A stretch of 6,278 nt of DNA, taken from the NCBI GenBank assembly GCA_050946255.1, contig JBMNUL010000153.1, forward strand, positions 1-6,278, given 5' to 3'. This DNA is from JBMNUL01 sp050946255 (GTDB taxonomy: Bacteria; Actinomycetota; Coriobacteriia; Coriobacteriales; CADBOM01). The notes beneath the pieces were generated by a model. The model ran no database searches, had not been told where the DNA came from, and worked only from the letters and a program-made list of their open reading frames with translations. A program made the position numbers and the translations under genes. Of this stretch, positions 1 to 5,391 are shown one piece after another (position 1 is the first letter of the stretch; each line of letters opens with the position of its first letter).

Positions 1-361
1 CGAGGATGTACTGACGGTCCTCCTCGGTGTACTGATATGGGTCGGACTCGCGGGTGCGCAGAGAGTTGTCCTCGAGCTCGGGCACGATCCAGCGGATGCT
101 GTATTCGGGATAGAGCGCAGAGGCCTTGTAGGTCTCGGTGTAGTCGCCGACCAGCAGATCGTCTTCGCGCACGAAGATAGGGATCTGCTCACAGAGGTTC
201 TTGAAGTTCATCGCGCGCTTGAGGGTTCCGCGCACGTAGCGGTGAGTCTTGTAGAAGTCGGTGACGATTCTGTAGCGTGTGGTGTCGATAAACGGGATAG
301 TGCTACGGTATCTTTCTCGAATTTTCTGAACTCTAGGGGTGATTGGTCCGAATTCGTACAT
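1..361 (-). CDS. Glycyl radical enzyme (PFL/dehydratase superfamily), N-terminal part, cut by window edge
   Basis: Reading the minus strand from an ATG at 361-359 gives 120 open codons that run off the left edge. The protein begins MYEFGPITPRVQKIRERYRS. It has the N-terminal pattern of pyruvate formate-lyase-like glycyl radical enzymes: a basic helix (residues 10-20), a segment leading to KRAMNFKNLCEQIPIFVRED (48-67), the family-typical D-D-L-L-V-G-D (67-73), Y-P-E (84-86), and W-I-V-P-E-L (91-96) followed by a R-x-S-D-P-Y stretch. Members use a glycyl radical, installed by a radical-SAM activase, for C-C, C-O, C-N or C-S cleavage in anaerobes. The active-site Cys and C-terminal Gly loop lie outside the window, so the substrate (choline, diol, sulfonate, hydroxyproline, arylacetate or other) cannot be decided; the N terminus does not look like HpdB or HypD as I recall them. 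AGGAAAGGA lies six bases before the start. Superfamily assignment is firm; subfamily is unknown. Confidence 0.85.
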   Translation of the reverse strand, partial: MYEFGPITPRVQKIRERYRSTIPFIDTTRYRIVTDFYKTHRYVRGTLKRAMNFKNLCEQIPIFVREDDLLVGDYTETYKASALYPEYSIRWIVPELEDNSLRTRESDPYQYTEEDRQYIL

Positions 362-367
362 GTTCTA

Positions 368-376
368 TCCTTTCCT
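368..376 (-). promoter_or_regulatory. Ribosome binding site of the glycyl radical enzyme gene
   Basis: AGGAAAGGA on the minus strand, six bases before the ATG at 361. This site fixes the start. The fbp gene on the other side of the intergenic region has almost the same sequence at the same spacing. Confidence 0.75.
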
Positions 377-523
377 CTTTTCACCGGCATGCGTCTTCTA
401 ACATTGAGAATTTTAAAATTTGTGCCAGCGTATAACAAGAGTCCGGCAATTAATTCCATCTCTTAGTCAAAGCGAAATGAAGCTTATTTAGCTAGAATTG
501 ACATTAGAAATGCCATACCTGAC

Positions 524-531
524 AGGAAAGG
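524..531 (+). promoter_or_regulatory. Ribosome binding site of fbp
   Basis: AGGAAAGG ends six bases before the ATG at 538 and supports that start over the earlier out-of-frame TTG at 498. Confidence 0.75.
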
Positions 532-537
532 TAAGAA

Positions 538-2505
538 ATGGACCGCAACGACCTCCGCGATATGCGCTACCTCGAGCTTCTGTCACATGCTTATCCCACT
601 GCAGCCGACGCCTCGGCTGCCCTTGCCAGCAGGAGGGGAAAACTCTGCCTGCCCCGTGGGACGGAAATCTTCGTCTCCGATATCCATGGCGAATACGCTG
701 CCTTCGCCCATATCGTCAGGAACGGGTGCGGCAAGATCAGGAAGCTCGTGGACGAGGAGTTCTCCGACGAGCTGGATGAATCACAGCGTGCATCCCTTGC
801 CACTTTGGCGTGCTATCCGTCGGAGAAGATCGAGGTCGAGCTATCTCAGGCCGAAGATCGCGGAACGTGTCTTGCGACAGCGATCATGCAGCTTGCAAGA
901 CTCTGTAGAAGGGCAATGTCTGGGCATTCATATTTGGATGTCATATCTCTCCTTCCAGCCGGGTTCGAGTTGGCGATAGAGGAGCTTCTGCTAGCCAAAC
1001 TGCATGGGGACAGTTCCGATGAATATGCGGAGCAGGTGGTTTGGGGGATCGTCGACAGTGGAGAGGCCCCTGGGATGATCGAGGCCCTCGCACAGCTTCT
1101 GGGCGACCTCGTGGTGAGTCGCGTCCATATGCTCGGTGACGTCTACGACCGAGGTCCCGCTCCCGATAAGATCATGGACGAGCTGATGGAGATGAGCTCG
1201 GTCGATGTCCAGTGGGGCAACCACGATGTCGTGTGGATGGGTGCATCTCTCGGCCAGGTTGGATGCATCAGCCACGTGGTTCGCAACTGCGCGCGCTATG
1301 GCAACATGTCCATTCTCACCGACGCATACGGTATGGACATCTCCTCGGTCGTGGATTTCGCACAGAGCGCATACGCCGACGATCCTTGCGTGGGATTCGA
1401 GCTGAAGGAGGATCCAGGGCTTTCCCCGGAGGAGCACGATATCTGCGTCAAGATCCAGAAGGCCATGGCAATCATCCAATTCAAGGTCGAGGCCAAGCTG
1501 ATAGACGACAACCCGTCTTTTGGGCTGGAGAGCCGCAAGCTACTCGACAAGATAGATTTCGACAAGGGCACAGTGGTGGTGGATGGCAAGGAATTCGAGC
1601 TCACCGACAAGGTTTTCCCAACCGTCGACCCATCTGATCCCTATAGATTGACGGCGGAGGAGGAGAGGGTCGTCGAAGACCTCGAGTCCGAGTTCGTCAA
1701 CTGCAGTAAGCTGCAGGAGCACATCTCGTTGTTCTTGCAAAAGGGGAGCCTCTACAGGATCCGCAACGGCAACCTGCTCCTCCATGCATGCGTGCCGCTC
1801 AATGCCGATGGCTCTCTAAAGGAGGTCGATATCTACGGCGAGCGACTCAAGGGACGCGAGCTCTTCGATGCTGTCGACCGCTATGTGAGAGAGGCCTTCT
1901 CGAGTTTCGATGACCGACGCCGCAAGCGCGGTGCCGACCTTCTCTGGTATCTGTGGCTGGGGGAGGGCTCTCCGCTTTTCGCGAAGAGCAAGATGGCAAC
2001 CTTCGAGATCTATCTGGTCAACGACTCCGGGGCGCGCAAGGAGGTCAAGAACCCGTTTTACTCTCTGCTGGACGATGACTCTGCGATAGATGAGATCTTC
2101 GAGGACTTCGGGATGGACCCCGCGACTTCGAGAATCATCTGCGGCCATGTTCCCGTGAAGGTCAAGGACGGGGAGGACCCTGTGAAGTGCGGTGGCAGGG
2201 TGCTGGTCATCGACGGTGGCTTCTCGCCAGCGTACCAGTCCAAGACGGGGATTGCCGGATTTGCCCTCGTGGAAGATTCCCATGGCGTGGTGCTCCATTC
2301 GCTGGAGCCTCTTGAGTCCACCGAGGCTGCAATAGAGCGCGATGTCGACATCAAGACCATGCCGAGGGTCGTCGAGCAGTTCGATGAGGAGGTCACTGTG
2401 GCCGATACTGATGACGGCGCGGCAATTTGCGACGAGATCGTGAGCTTACAGGACCTAGTCTATTCGTATGAGAATGGGACGATGCAAGAAGGCGAGGAGC
2501 TGTAG
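538..2505 (+). CDS. fbp: Fructose-1,6-bisphosphatase, class III
   Basis: The cytosolic enzyme removes the 1-phosphate of fructose 1,6-bisphosphate to give fructose 6-phosphate, the committed step of gluconeogenesis. The 655-residue product is close to the roughly 670 residues of Bacillus subtilis Fbp and matches it along its length. Calcineurin-like metallophosphoesterase motifs appear in order: S-D-I-H-G-E (47-52), L-G-D-V-Y-D-R-G (199-206), W-G-N-H-D (226-230), L-L-L-H-A-C (413-418), C-G-H-V-P-V-K (535-541) and V-I-D-G-G-F (557-562). Other class III hallmarks are the CARYGN segment (251-256), AIIQFK (311-316), WYLWLGEGSPLF (470-481), KMATFE (485-490) and YQSKTGIAG (566-574). No key residue appears missing. 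The start has a good Shine-Dalgarno site; the N terminus is shorter than in Bacillus, starting near the family's YLELL segment. It is transcribed alone, divergent from a glycyl radical enzyme gene and convergent with a wall hydrolase. Known Bacillus homologues respond to phosphoenolpyruvate; nothing here tests that. Confidence 0.97.
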   Translation: MDRNDLRDMRYLELLSHAYPTAADASAALASRRGKLCLPRGTEIFVSDIHGEYAAFAHIVRNGCGKIRKLVDEEFSDELDESQRASLATLACYPSEKIEVELSQAEDRGTCLATAIMQLARLCRRAMSGHSYLDVISLLPAGFELAIEELLLAKLHGDSSDEYAEQVVWGIVDSGEAPGMIEALAQLLGDLVVSRVHMLGDVYDRGPAPDKIMDELMEMSSVDVQWGNHDVVWMGASLGQVGCISHVVRNCARYGNMSILTDAYGMDISSVVDFAQSAYADDPCVGFELKEDPGLSPEEHDICVKIQKAMAIIQFKVEAKLIDDNPSFGLESRKLLDKIDFDKGTVVVDGKEFELTDKVFPTVDPSDPYRLTAEEERVVEDLESEFVNCSKLQEHISLFLQKGSLYRIRNGNLLLHACVPLNADGSLKEVDIYGERLKGRELFDAVDRYVREAFSSFDDRRRKRGADLLWYLWLGEGSPLFAKSKMATFEIYLVNDSGARKEVKNPFYSLLDDDSAIDEIFEDFGMDPATSRIICGHVPVKVKDGEDPVKCGGRVLVIDGGFSPAYQSKTGIAGFALVEDSHGVVLHSLEPLESTEAAIERDVDIKTMPRVVEQFDEEVTVADTDDGAAICDEIVSLQDLVYSYENGTMQEGEEL

Positions 2506-2520
2506 GCATCTCCGTCTTCT
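2487..2520. terminator. Imperfect hairpin spanning the stop codons of the convergent genes
   Basis: The arms AGAAGGCGAGGAG (2487-2499) and CTCCGTCTTCT (2510-2520) pair over about 11 positions, including one G-T wobble, with a two-base bulge and a ten-base loop. The fbp stop (2503-2505) lies in the loop and the hydrolase stop (2519-2521) at the base of the stem. There is no T-tract on the plus side and only a weak one (TTCTTG) on the minus side. It is the only structure between the convergent genes, so a two-way terminator is plausible but unproven. Confidence 0.4.
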
Positions 2521-4219
2521 ACCAGGCTATGTCCTCTTCTCCGAACTCTGGTTCGAGCACGGGCTGCGACATGGTCTTGCGGCTGGCTTCCATTACCTCC
2601 TCTTCCGTTATTCCGAAAGAGATGGTGGTGTCGTCGTTCCCATTGGGGATCAAAGACATGGAATTCAAGCTGCCAACAGCTCCGACAACTGGGAACATGA
2701 CGGTGCTGTTCGGATCCGTTAGGTCCGCGAGGCTCATGACAACGTGTCTTGATGGCAAGACCGTGATTCCATTGGAACCGGACTTGTTCTTCCGTCTGAG
2801 CATTGCGAGAGCGACTCCTGCGGCGCAGACGGCGGGGACCGATGCCCATAACGTCGGGTTGTTGCTGTCCTCGTCGATCGTCTTTGCATCCGCTAGGTTG
2901 CTCATCGCTGAAAGAGATGCGAGCGACTTCGGATCCTTCTCGGCTGCATCTGATTCTGATTTCTTGGAGTCGGAGTCGGACTTGATGTCTGCCTTCGGGT
3001 TGTCGTACTGAGTGAGGTCGTAGGCGCTGATTATCGCCTGCAGCTTCTTGGAGTATGTGGTCGAGGTCGCGTAGTGTCCCTGCAGGTAATCGCAGGCGTC
3101 GACATATGAAGATGTGTTCGACTTCAGAATCGGCGCGTAGTAAGAGGCCATCTCCTTGGTGACGAGATTCGCATAATCTTGCAGGGACTCCTTGGTCGAT
3201 GAATAGTCCCTGAAGCTTGCGGTTATCGTGCTGTAGTTTCCGTTGCCATCGTCTTCCTGAGTCTTGAATGAGACGCTATTGCCGTTGTACGACCCCTTGA
3301 TTCCGAACAGGTTGTAGTACGGCGCCTTGGACAGTTGAGAGCTTCCAGATCCAGATTCCAGAACTGCCTGCGCTATCATCACGGAGGCATAGAGGTCGTT
3401 TTCCTGTCCGATTTCCCTTGCATCCTCGCAGATAGACGAGATGAACTCGTCAGTGGTCGGATTTGGAGAGAACGAGAAGTTCGTCTCGGTGTTTCCGTCC
3501 TCATCTGTAGTAGTGGTCTCGGACATGCCGGGGGTCTTGGTATCGTCGGTGACGTTGGATGTGAAGTCAGACTTGGCGGATTCCGAATCGCTTGACTTTG
3601 TGCTGGACTTCGAGCTGTCGGAGCTGCTGCTATCGGATGAGCTGGACCCGCTGTCCGCATTGGAGCTGTCGCTCGAACTGGCCTCGGATTGCAACGCCGA
3701 TATGGTGCTGGCAAGAGACGGACTTATCGAGCTGAGCCCGGCTGTGTCGATCGAGAGAATCTCTGCATTGGTCAGCGTTCCACCTGCCAGATACTTCTCC
3801 AGCGCGTCGACGCCTGCTAGGCCTGCAGCCCTGGCTTCCTGAATGATCCTCGTGTTCTCGTCGACTGTTTCGTCGGTGCTGGAACTATCGGAGCTGGAAC
3901 TATCTTCGCCAGTGCTCTCATCGGTCTCCGATTGATCTGTTGAGGAACTGCTGCTGGATGAAGTTCCGGATGATGTGCTGGATTCGCTGCTGGACGATGT
4001 GCTGCTCTCGGAGGAAGCTTCGTTGGAATAGCTTTCGGCATCAGAGCTTGACTCAGAACCTGAGCTACTCTGTTCGACAGCCTGCGTTGAGTCACTGCCA
4101 TCCGAGCCGAATGCGCTCGCGGCGGCAGGAACAGCCTGTACTGGTAAAGCTATCAACAAGGATGCGGCCACTGTATAGGCGGCGCGCTTTGTGGTGGTGA
4201 TAAATGGATTGCCCTTCAA
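2519..4219 (-). CDS. Exported serine-rich GH73 glucosaminidase-type wall hydrolase with C-terminal membrane anchor
   Basis: This 566-residue protein is a predicted surface peptidoglycan hydrolase of the glucosaminidase (GH73, LytG/FlgJ-like) family, which cuts the glycan strand of murein. In order: signal peptide (about 1-36: basic start, hydrophobic 13-30, A-x-A-type sites near 29 and 36); Ser/Asp/Glu-rich block (51-115); a helical module (about 118-178); a second Ser/Asp block (about 179-216); GH73 domain (about 258-403) with the typical A-Q-A-V-L-E-S-G (283-290, probable catalytic Glu288) and Y-Y-N-L-F-G-I-K-G (301-309); a polar spacer; a transmembrane helix (about 456-474) followed by RRKNK; and a tail of about 90 residues. 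The charge pattern places the tail in the cytoplasm. No LPXTG sorting signal is present. The start is TTG, chosen because AAGGGA lies seven bases upstream and the signal peptide begins directly. Hydrolase family is confident; exact bond specificity and tail function are not. Confidence 0.9.
   Translation of the reverse strand: MKGNPFITTTKRAAYTVAASLLIALPVQAVPAAASAFGSDGSDSTQAVEQSSSGSESSSDAESYSNEASSESSTSSSSESSTSSGTSSSSSSSTDQSETDESTGEDSSSSDSSSTDETVDENTRIIQEARAAGLAGVDALEKYLAGGTLTNAEILSIDTAGLSSISPSLASTISALQSEASSSDSSNADSGSSSSDSSSSDSSKSSTKSSDSESAKSDFTSNVTDDTKTPGMSETTTTDEDGNTETNFSFSPNPTTDEFISSICEDAREIGQENDLYASVMIAQAVLESGSGSSQLSKAPYYNLFGIKGSYNGNSVSFKTQEDDGNGNYSTITASFRDYSSTKESLQDYANLVTKEMASYYAPILKSNTSSYVDACDYLQGHYATSTTYSKKLQAIISAYDLTQYDNPKADIKSDSDSKKSESDAAEKDPKSLASLSAMSNLADAKTIDEDSNNPTLWASVPAVCAAGVALAMLRRKNKSGSNGITVLPSRHVVMSLADLTDPNSTVMFPVVGAVGSLNSMSLIPNGNDDTTISFGITEEEVMEASRKTMSQPVLEPEFGEEDIAW
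3572..3688 (-). repeat. Second serine/aspartate-rich low-complexity segment of the GH73 protein
   Basis: This stretch encodes about residues 178-216, mostly Ser with Asp, Lys and Thr, just before the GH73 domain. It reads as a flexible linker and possible glycosylation zone. The codons are mixed (TCC, AGC, TCG), so it is a protein-level repeat more than a DNA-level one. Confidence 0.75.
3875..4072 (-). repeat. First serine-rich low-complexity segment, with a 15-base tandem repeat
   Basis: It encodes about residues 50-115; by my count 37 of residues 51-115 are Ser, the rest mainly Glu, Asp, Thr and Gly. On the plus strand GCTGGAACTATCGGA (3878-3892) is followed directly by GCTGGAACTATCTTC (3893-3907), a 15-base tandem repeat differing near its end. 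Such tracts can change length by slippage and usually act as wall-spanning stalks. Confidence 0.8.
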
Positions 4220-4226
4220 AACTAAT

Positions 4227-4232
4227 TCCCTT
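4227..4232 (-). promoter_or_regulatory. Ribosome binding site that decides the TTG start of the GH73 gene
   Basis: AAGGGA on the minus strand ends seven bases before the TTG at 4219-4217. No in-frame ATG lies nearby that would keep the signal peptide whole, so TTG is preferred. Confidence 0.65.
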
Positions 4233-4301
4233 AATGCTAGAAGACCCGCAAATCAAATGAGCTAACGCAAACGATGACGTAAAACTCACAACTTTTACAA
4301 T

Positions 4302-4330
4302 ACTATATCAAGATTAATGAATATTGTCGG
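4302..4330 (-). promoter_or_regulatory. Probable promoter of the GH73 gene
   Basis: On the minus strand CCGACA (4330-4325) and TATAGT (4307-4302) are separated by 17 bases, matching four and five of six consensus positions. Transcription would begin near 4295 and give a leader of about 75 bases. A short inverted repeat, GTAAAA (4279-4284) and TTTTAC (4293-4298), lies at the start of that leader. Confidence 0.5.
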
Positions 4331-4432
4331 CAGTTGTCAGAAGAAGACGATAATTTACGCAACATTTCCCAATTTGAACAAGATTGGACAAAATGAGTTT
4401 GCGATTCCGGTTCCCAGCATCCCATTTCATGA

Positions 4433-4466
4433 CAAGGGCAGCCCGGATGTTACCGAGCTGCCCTTG
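4433..4466 (-). terminator. Perfect-arm hairpin downstream of the CMD-cupin gene
   Basis: CAAGGGCAGC (4433-4442) and GCTGCCCTTG (4457-4466) are perfect ten-base complements. Inside them CGG (4444-4446) pairs with CCG (4453-4455) across one mismatch, leaving a six-base loop. It begins 46 bases after the stop codon of the minus-strand CMD-cupin gene. No T-tract follows on either strand, so it may be a weak intrinsic terminator or a 3'-end stabilising structure. Confidence 0.6.
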
Positions 4467-4512
4467 CCGTAGCGATAAATCAAATGGTCCTACCGATGCG
4501 ATCGTTTCCAGC

Positions 4513-5271
4513 TCATGAGAGCTTCGAGTACTCCTCGGGATCCACCGCCTCAAGCCATTCGTTGGAAGTGTCCTCTCCTGCAACGTCGATGGCAAGATGG
4601 CTGAACCAGGAGTCCGGTGCCGCTCCATGCCAGTGCTTGACCTCAGCTGGGATGTTCACGACTGTGCCAGGGGTCATCTCGACTGCATCCTCTCCCCAGG
4701 CCTGATAGTATCCTCGACCGCCTACGCAGATCAGCATCTGGCCTCCGCCGCTCTTTGCATGGTGAATGTGCCAGTGGTTGCGGCAGCCAGGTTCGAAGGT
4801 CACATTGAAGATTGGAATCTGCTCAGTTGAAACTGGGGCAAGATAGCTTTGACCGTCGAAGTATTGCGCGAATGCATCGTTGGGGTCGCCAATCGGGAAG
4901 AAGATCGTGTTCTGGTATTGGTCCTTCTCGGAATCCCCCTCCTGAGGGCTGTTCCAGATCTCCTTGGCCATGTTGAACACTGCCCAGCCCTTTGGCCATC
5001 CAACGTACATCGTGGCGTGGGTGATTATTGCCGCGATCTCGGATTTGGTGACCCCATGGTTCTTCGCATTCTGGAGATGGTACTTCAGCGAGTTGTCGGT
5101 CATGCCGGAAGCCATGAGCGACACCACGGTGATGATGCACCTTGTCTTGACGTCTATTGATGGCTCGTTCCAAACCTCGCCGAAAAGCACATCATCGTTG
5201 AGGTGGGCGAACATGGGAGCGAATTCACCGAGGGCATCTCTGCCAGCTGTCTGAACTATTTTCTCCGCCAT
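4513..5271 (-). CDS. Carboxymuconolactone decarboxylase-like domain fused to a cupin domain
   Basis: The 252-residue cytosolic protein has two domains. Residues about 20-105 match the CMD/AhpD-like helical fold: the T-R-C-I-I-T-V-V-S-L helix (43-52), H65, G-V-T-K-S-E-I (73-79), and H-A-T-M-Y-V-G-W-P (85-93). It lacks the AhpD Cys-x-x-Cys pair, so peroxidase activity is unlikely. Residues about 150-230 are a cupin with N-H-W-H-I-H-H (165-171) and V-K-H-W-H-G-A (211-217), giving His166/168/170 and His213/215 as metal-ligand candidates; Gln178 stands where many cupins have Glu. This fusion is widespread but poorly characterised; a lactone decarboxylase, isomerase or lyase role is possible and the substrate is unknown. 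The start at 5271 is chosen for AGAAAGGA six bases upstream; an earlier in-frame start at 5313 would add 14 non-conserved residues. It is divergent from the rsmJ-like gene and has its own 3' hairpin. Confidence 0.9.
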   Translation of the reverse strand: MAEKIVQTAGRDALGEFAPMFAHLNDDVLFGEVWNEPSIDVKTRCIITVVSLMASGMTDNSLKYHLQNAKNHGVTKSEIAAIITHATMYVGWPKGWAVFNMAKEIWNSPQEGDSEKDQYQNTIFFPIGDPNDAFAQYFDGQSYLAPVSTEQIPIFNVTFEPGCRNHWHIHHAKSGGGQMLICVGGRGYYQAWGEDAVEMTPGTVVNIPAEVKHWHGAAPDSWFSHLAIDVAGEDTSNEWLEAVDPEEYSKLS

Positions 5272-5277
5272 TGCCGG

Positions 5278-5285
5278 TCCTTTCT
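5278..5285 (-). promoter_or_regulatory. Ribosome binding site deciding the CMD-cupin start
   Basis: AGAAAGGA on the minus strand lies six bases before the ATG at 5271-5269, favouring that start over the in-frame codon at 5313. Confidence 0.7.
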
Positions 5286-5379
5286 CAATTCTTGGTTTAT
5301 CAGCTGATTGCAAATTACATGCATATCTATAATTTATTGCGGGCTGGACGGAATTTACAATTCAATTTTGGAAACTCAC

Positions 5380-5385
5380 TATACT
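5380..5385 (+). promoter_or_regulatory. -10 box placing transcription start at the rsmJ-like ATG
   Basis: TATACT matches five of six consensus bases and ends six bases before the A of the ATG at 5392. RNA made from it would begin at or next to the start codon. No Shine-Dalgarno sequence is present in front of this ATG. Confidence 0.5.
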
Positions 5386-5391
5386 TTGTCT

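Larger units (their letters stand above)
362..537. promoter_or_regulatory. Divergent promoter region between the glycyl radical enzyme gene and fbp
   Basis: This 176-base A+T-rich stretch separates two divergent genes and carries no convincing small ORF. For the minus-strand gene, TGTTATACG (429-437) resembles an extended -10 box, with no good -35. For fbp, TAGAAT at 493-498 matches five of six -10 bases, again without a good -35. A perfect 12-base palindrome, AATTTTAAAATT, lies at 409-420, and an imperfect inverted repeat TTGT-N11-ACAA at 420-438 overlaps the minus-strand -10 candidate. AATTAATT at 448-455 is a shorter palindrome. A role as operators is inference. Confidence 0.5.
4220..4512. 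other. Intergenic region between the CMD-cupin gene and the GH73 gene
   Basis: No gene is visible in these 293 bases. From right to left they hold the hairpin after the CMD-cupin gene (4433-4466), paired direct repeats at 4374-4391 (TTGAACAA and TTGGACAA) and 4324-4338 (TTGTC twice), each with a 10-base period, a small CCAAT/ATTGG inverted repeat (4369-4387), the GH73 promoter and the GH73 ribosome binding site. The repeats sit at or just upstream of the -35 box, where a regulator could bind. Confidence 0.6.
5272..5391. promoter_or_regulatory. Divergent promoter region between the CMD-cupin and rsmJ-like genes
   Basis: These 120 A+T-rich bases serve both directions. Plus strand: TATACT at 5380-5385, six bases before the rsmJ ATG; the nearest -35-like sequence, TTTACA (5354-5359), is 20 bases away and weak. 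Minus strand: only poor -10 candidates such as TATAGA near 5330, with no clear -35. A perfect ten-base palindrome, ATCAGCTGAT (5299-5308), lies just upstream of the CMD-cupin ribosome binding site and could be an operator. Confidence 0.5.

Noticed and set aside
498..503. Perfect TTGACA as the -35 box of fbp
   Set aside because: The positions 16-18 bases downstream hold no -10-like sequence and would overlap the ribosome binding site, so the match is probably chance.
498..779. TTG-started plus-strand frame overlapping the start of fbp
   Set aside because: It overlaps the conserved fbp N terminus in another frame; the ribosome binding site at 524-531 serves the ATG at 538.
991..1479. A 162-codon open frame antisense to fbp, and similar ones at 1540-1785 and 1816-2298
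   Set aside because: They lie inside a fully conserved fbp gene, have no ribosome binding site or family motif, and are the usual antisense shadow of a G+C-biased coding sequence.
2750..2766. LPSRH in the GH73 tail as a sortase signal
   Set aside because: It does not fit LPXTG, lies after the transmembrane helix and basic cluster instead of before them, and is about 75 residues from the C terminus.
3441..3842. A 133-codon plus-strand frame opposite the GH73 gene
   Set aside because: It is the complement of serine-rich codons, which read as Leu/Glu/Asp-rich sequence on the other strand. No start signal or recognisable domain.
5272..5313. N-terminal extension of the CMD-cupin protein from 5313
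   Set aside because: The internal ATG at 5271 has a well-placed ribosome binding site, and the extra 14 residues include that site itself.
5308..5391. N-terminal extension of the rsmJ-like protein from TTG 5308
   Set aside because: The extension is A+T-rich, has no Shine-Dalgarno site and no family similarity, and would include the promoter region.
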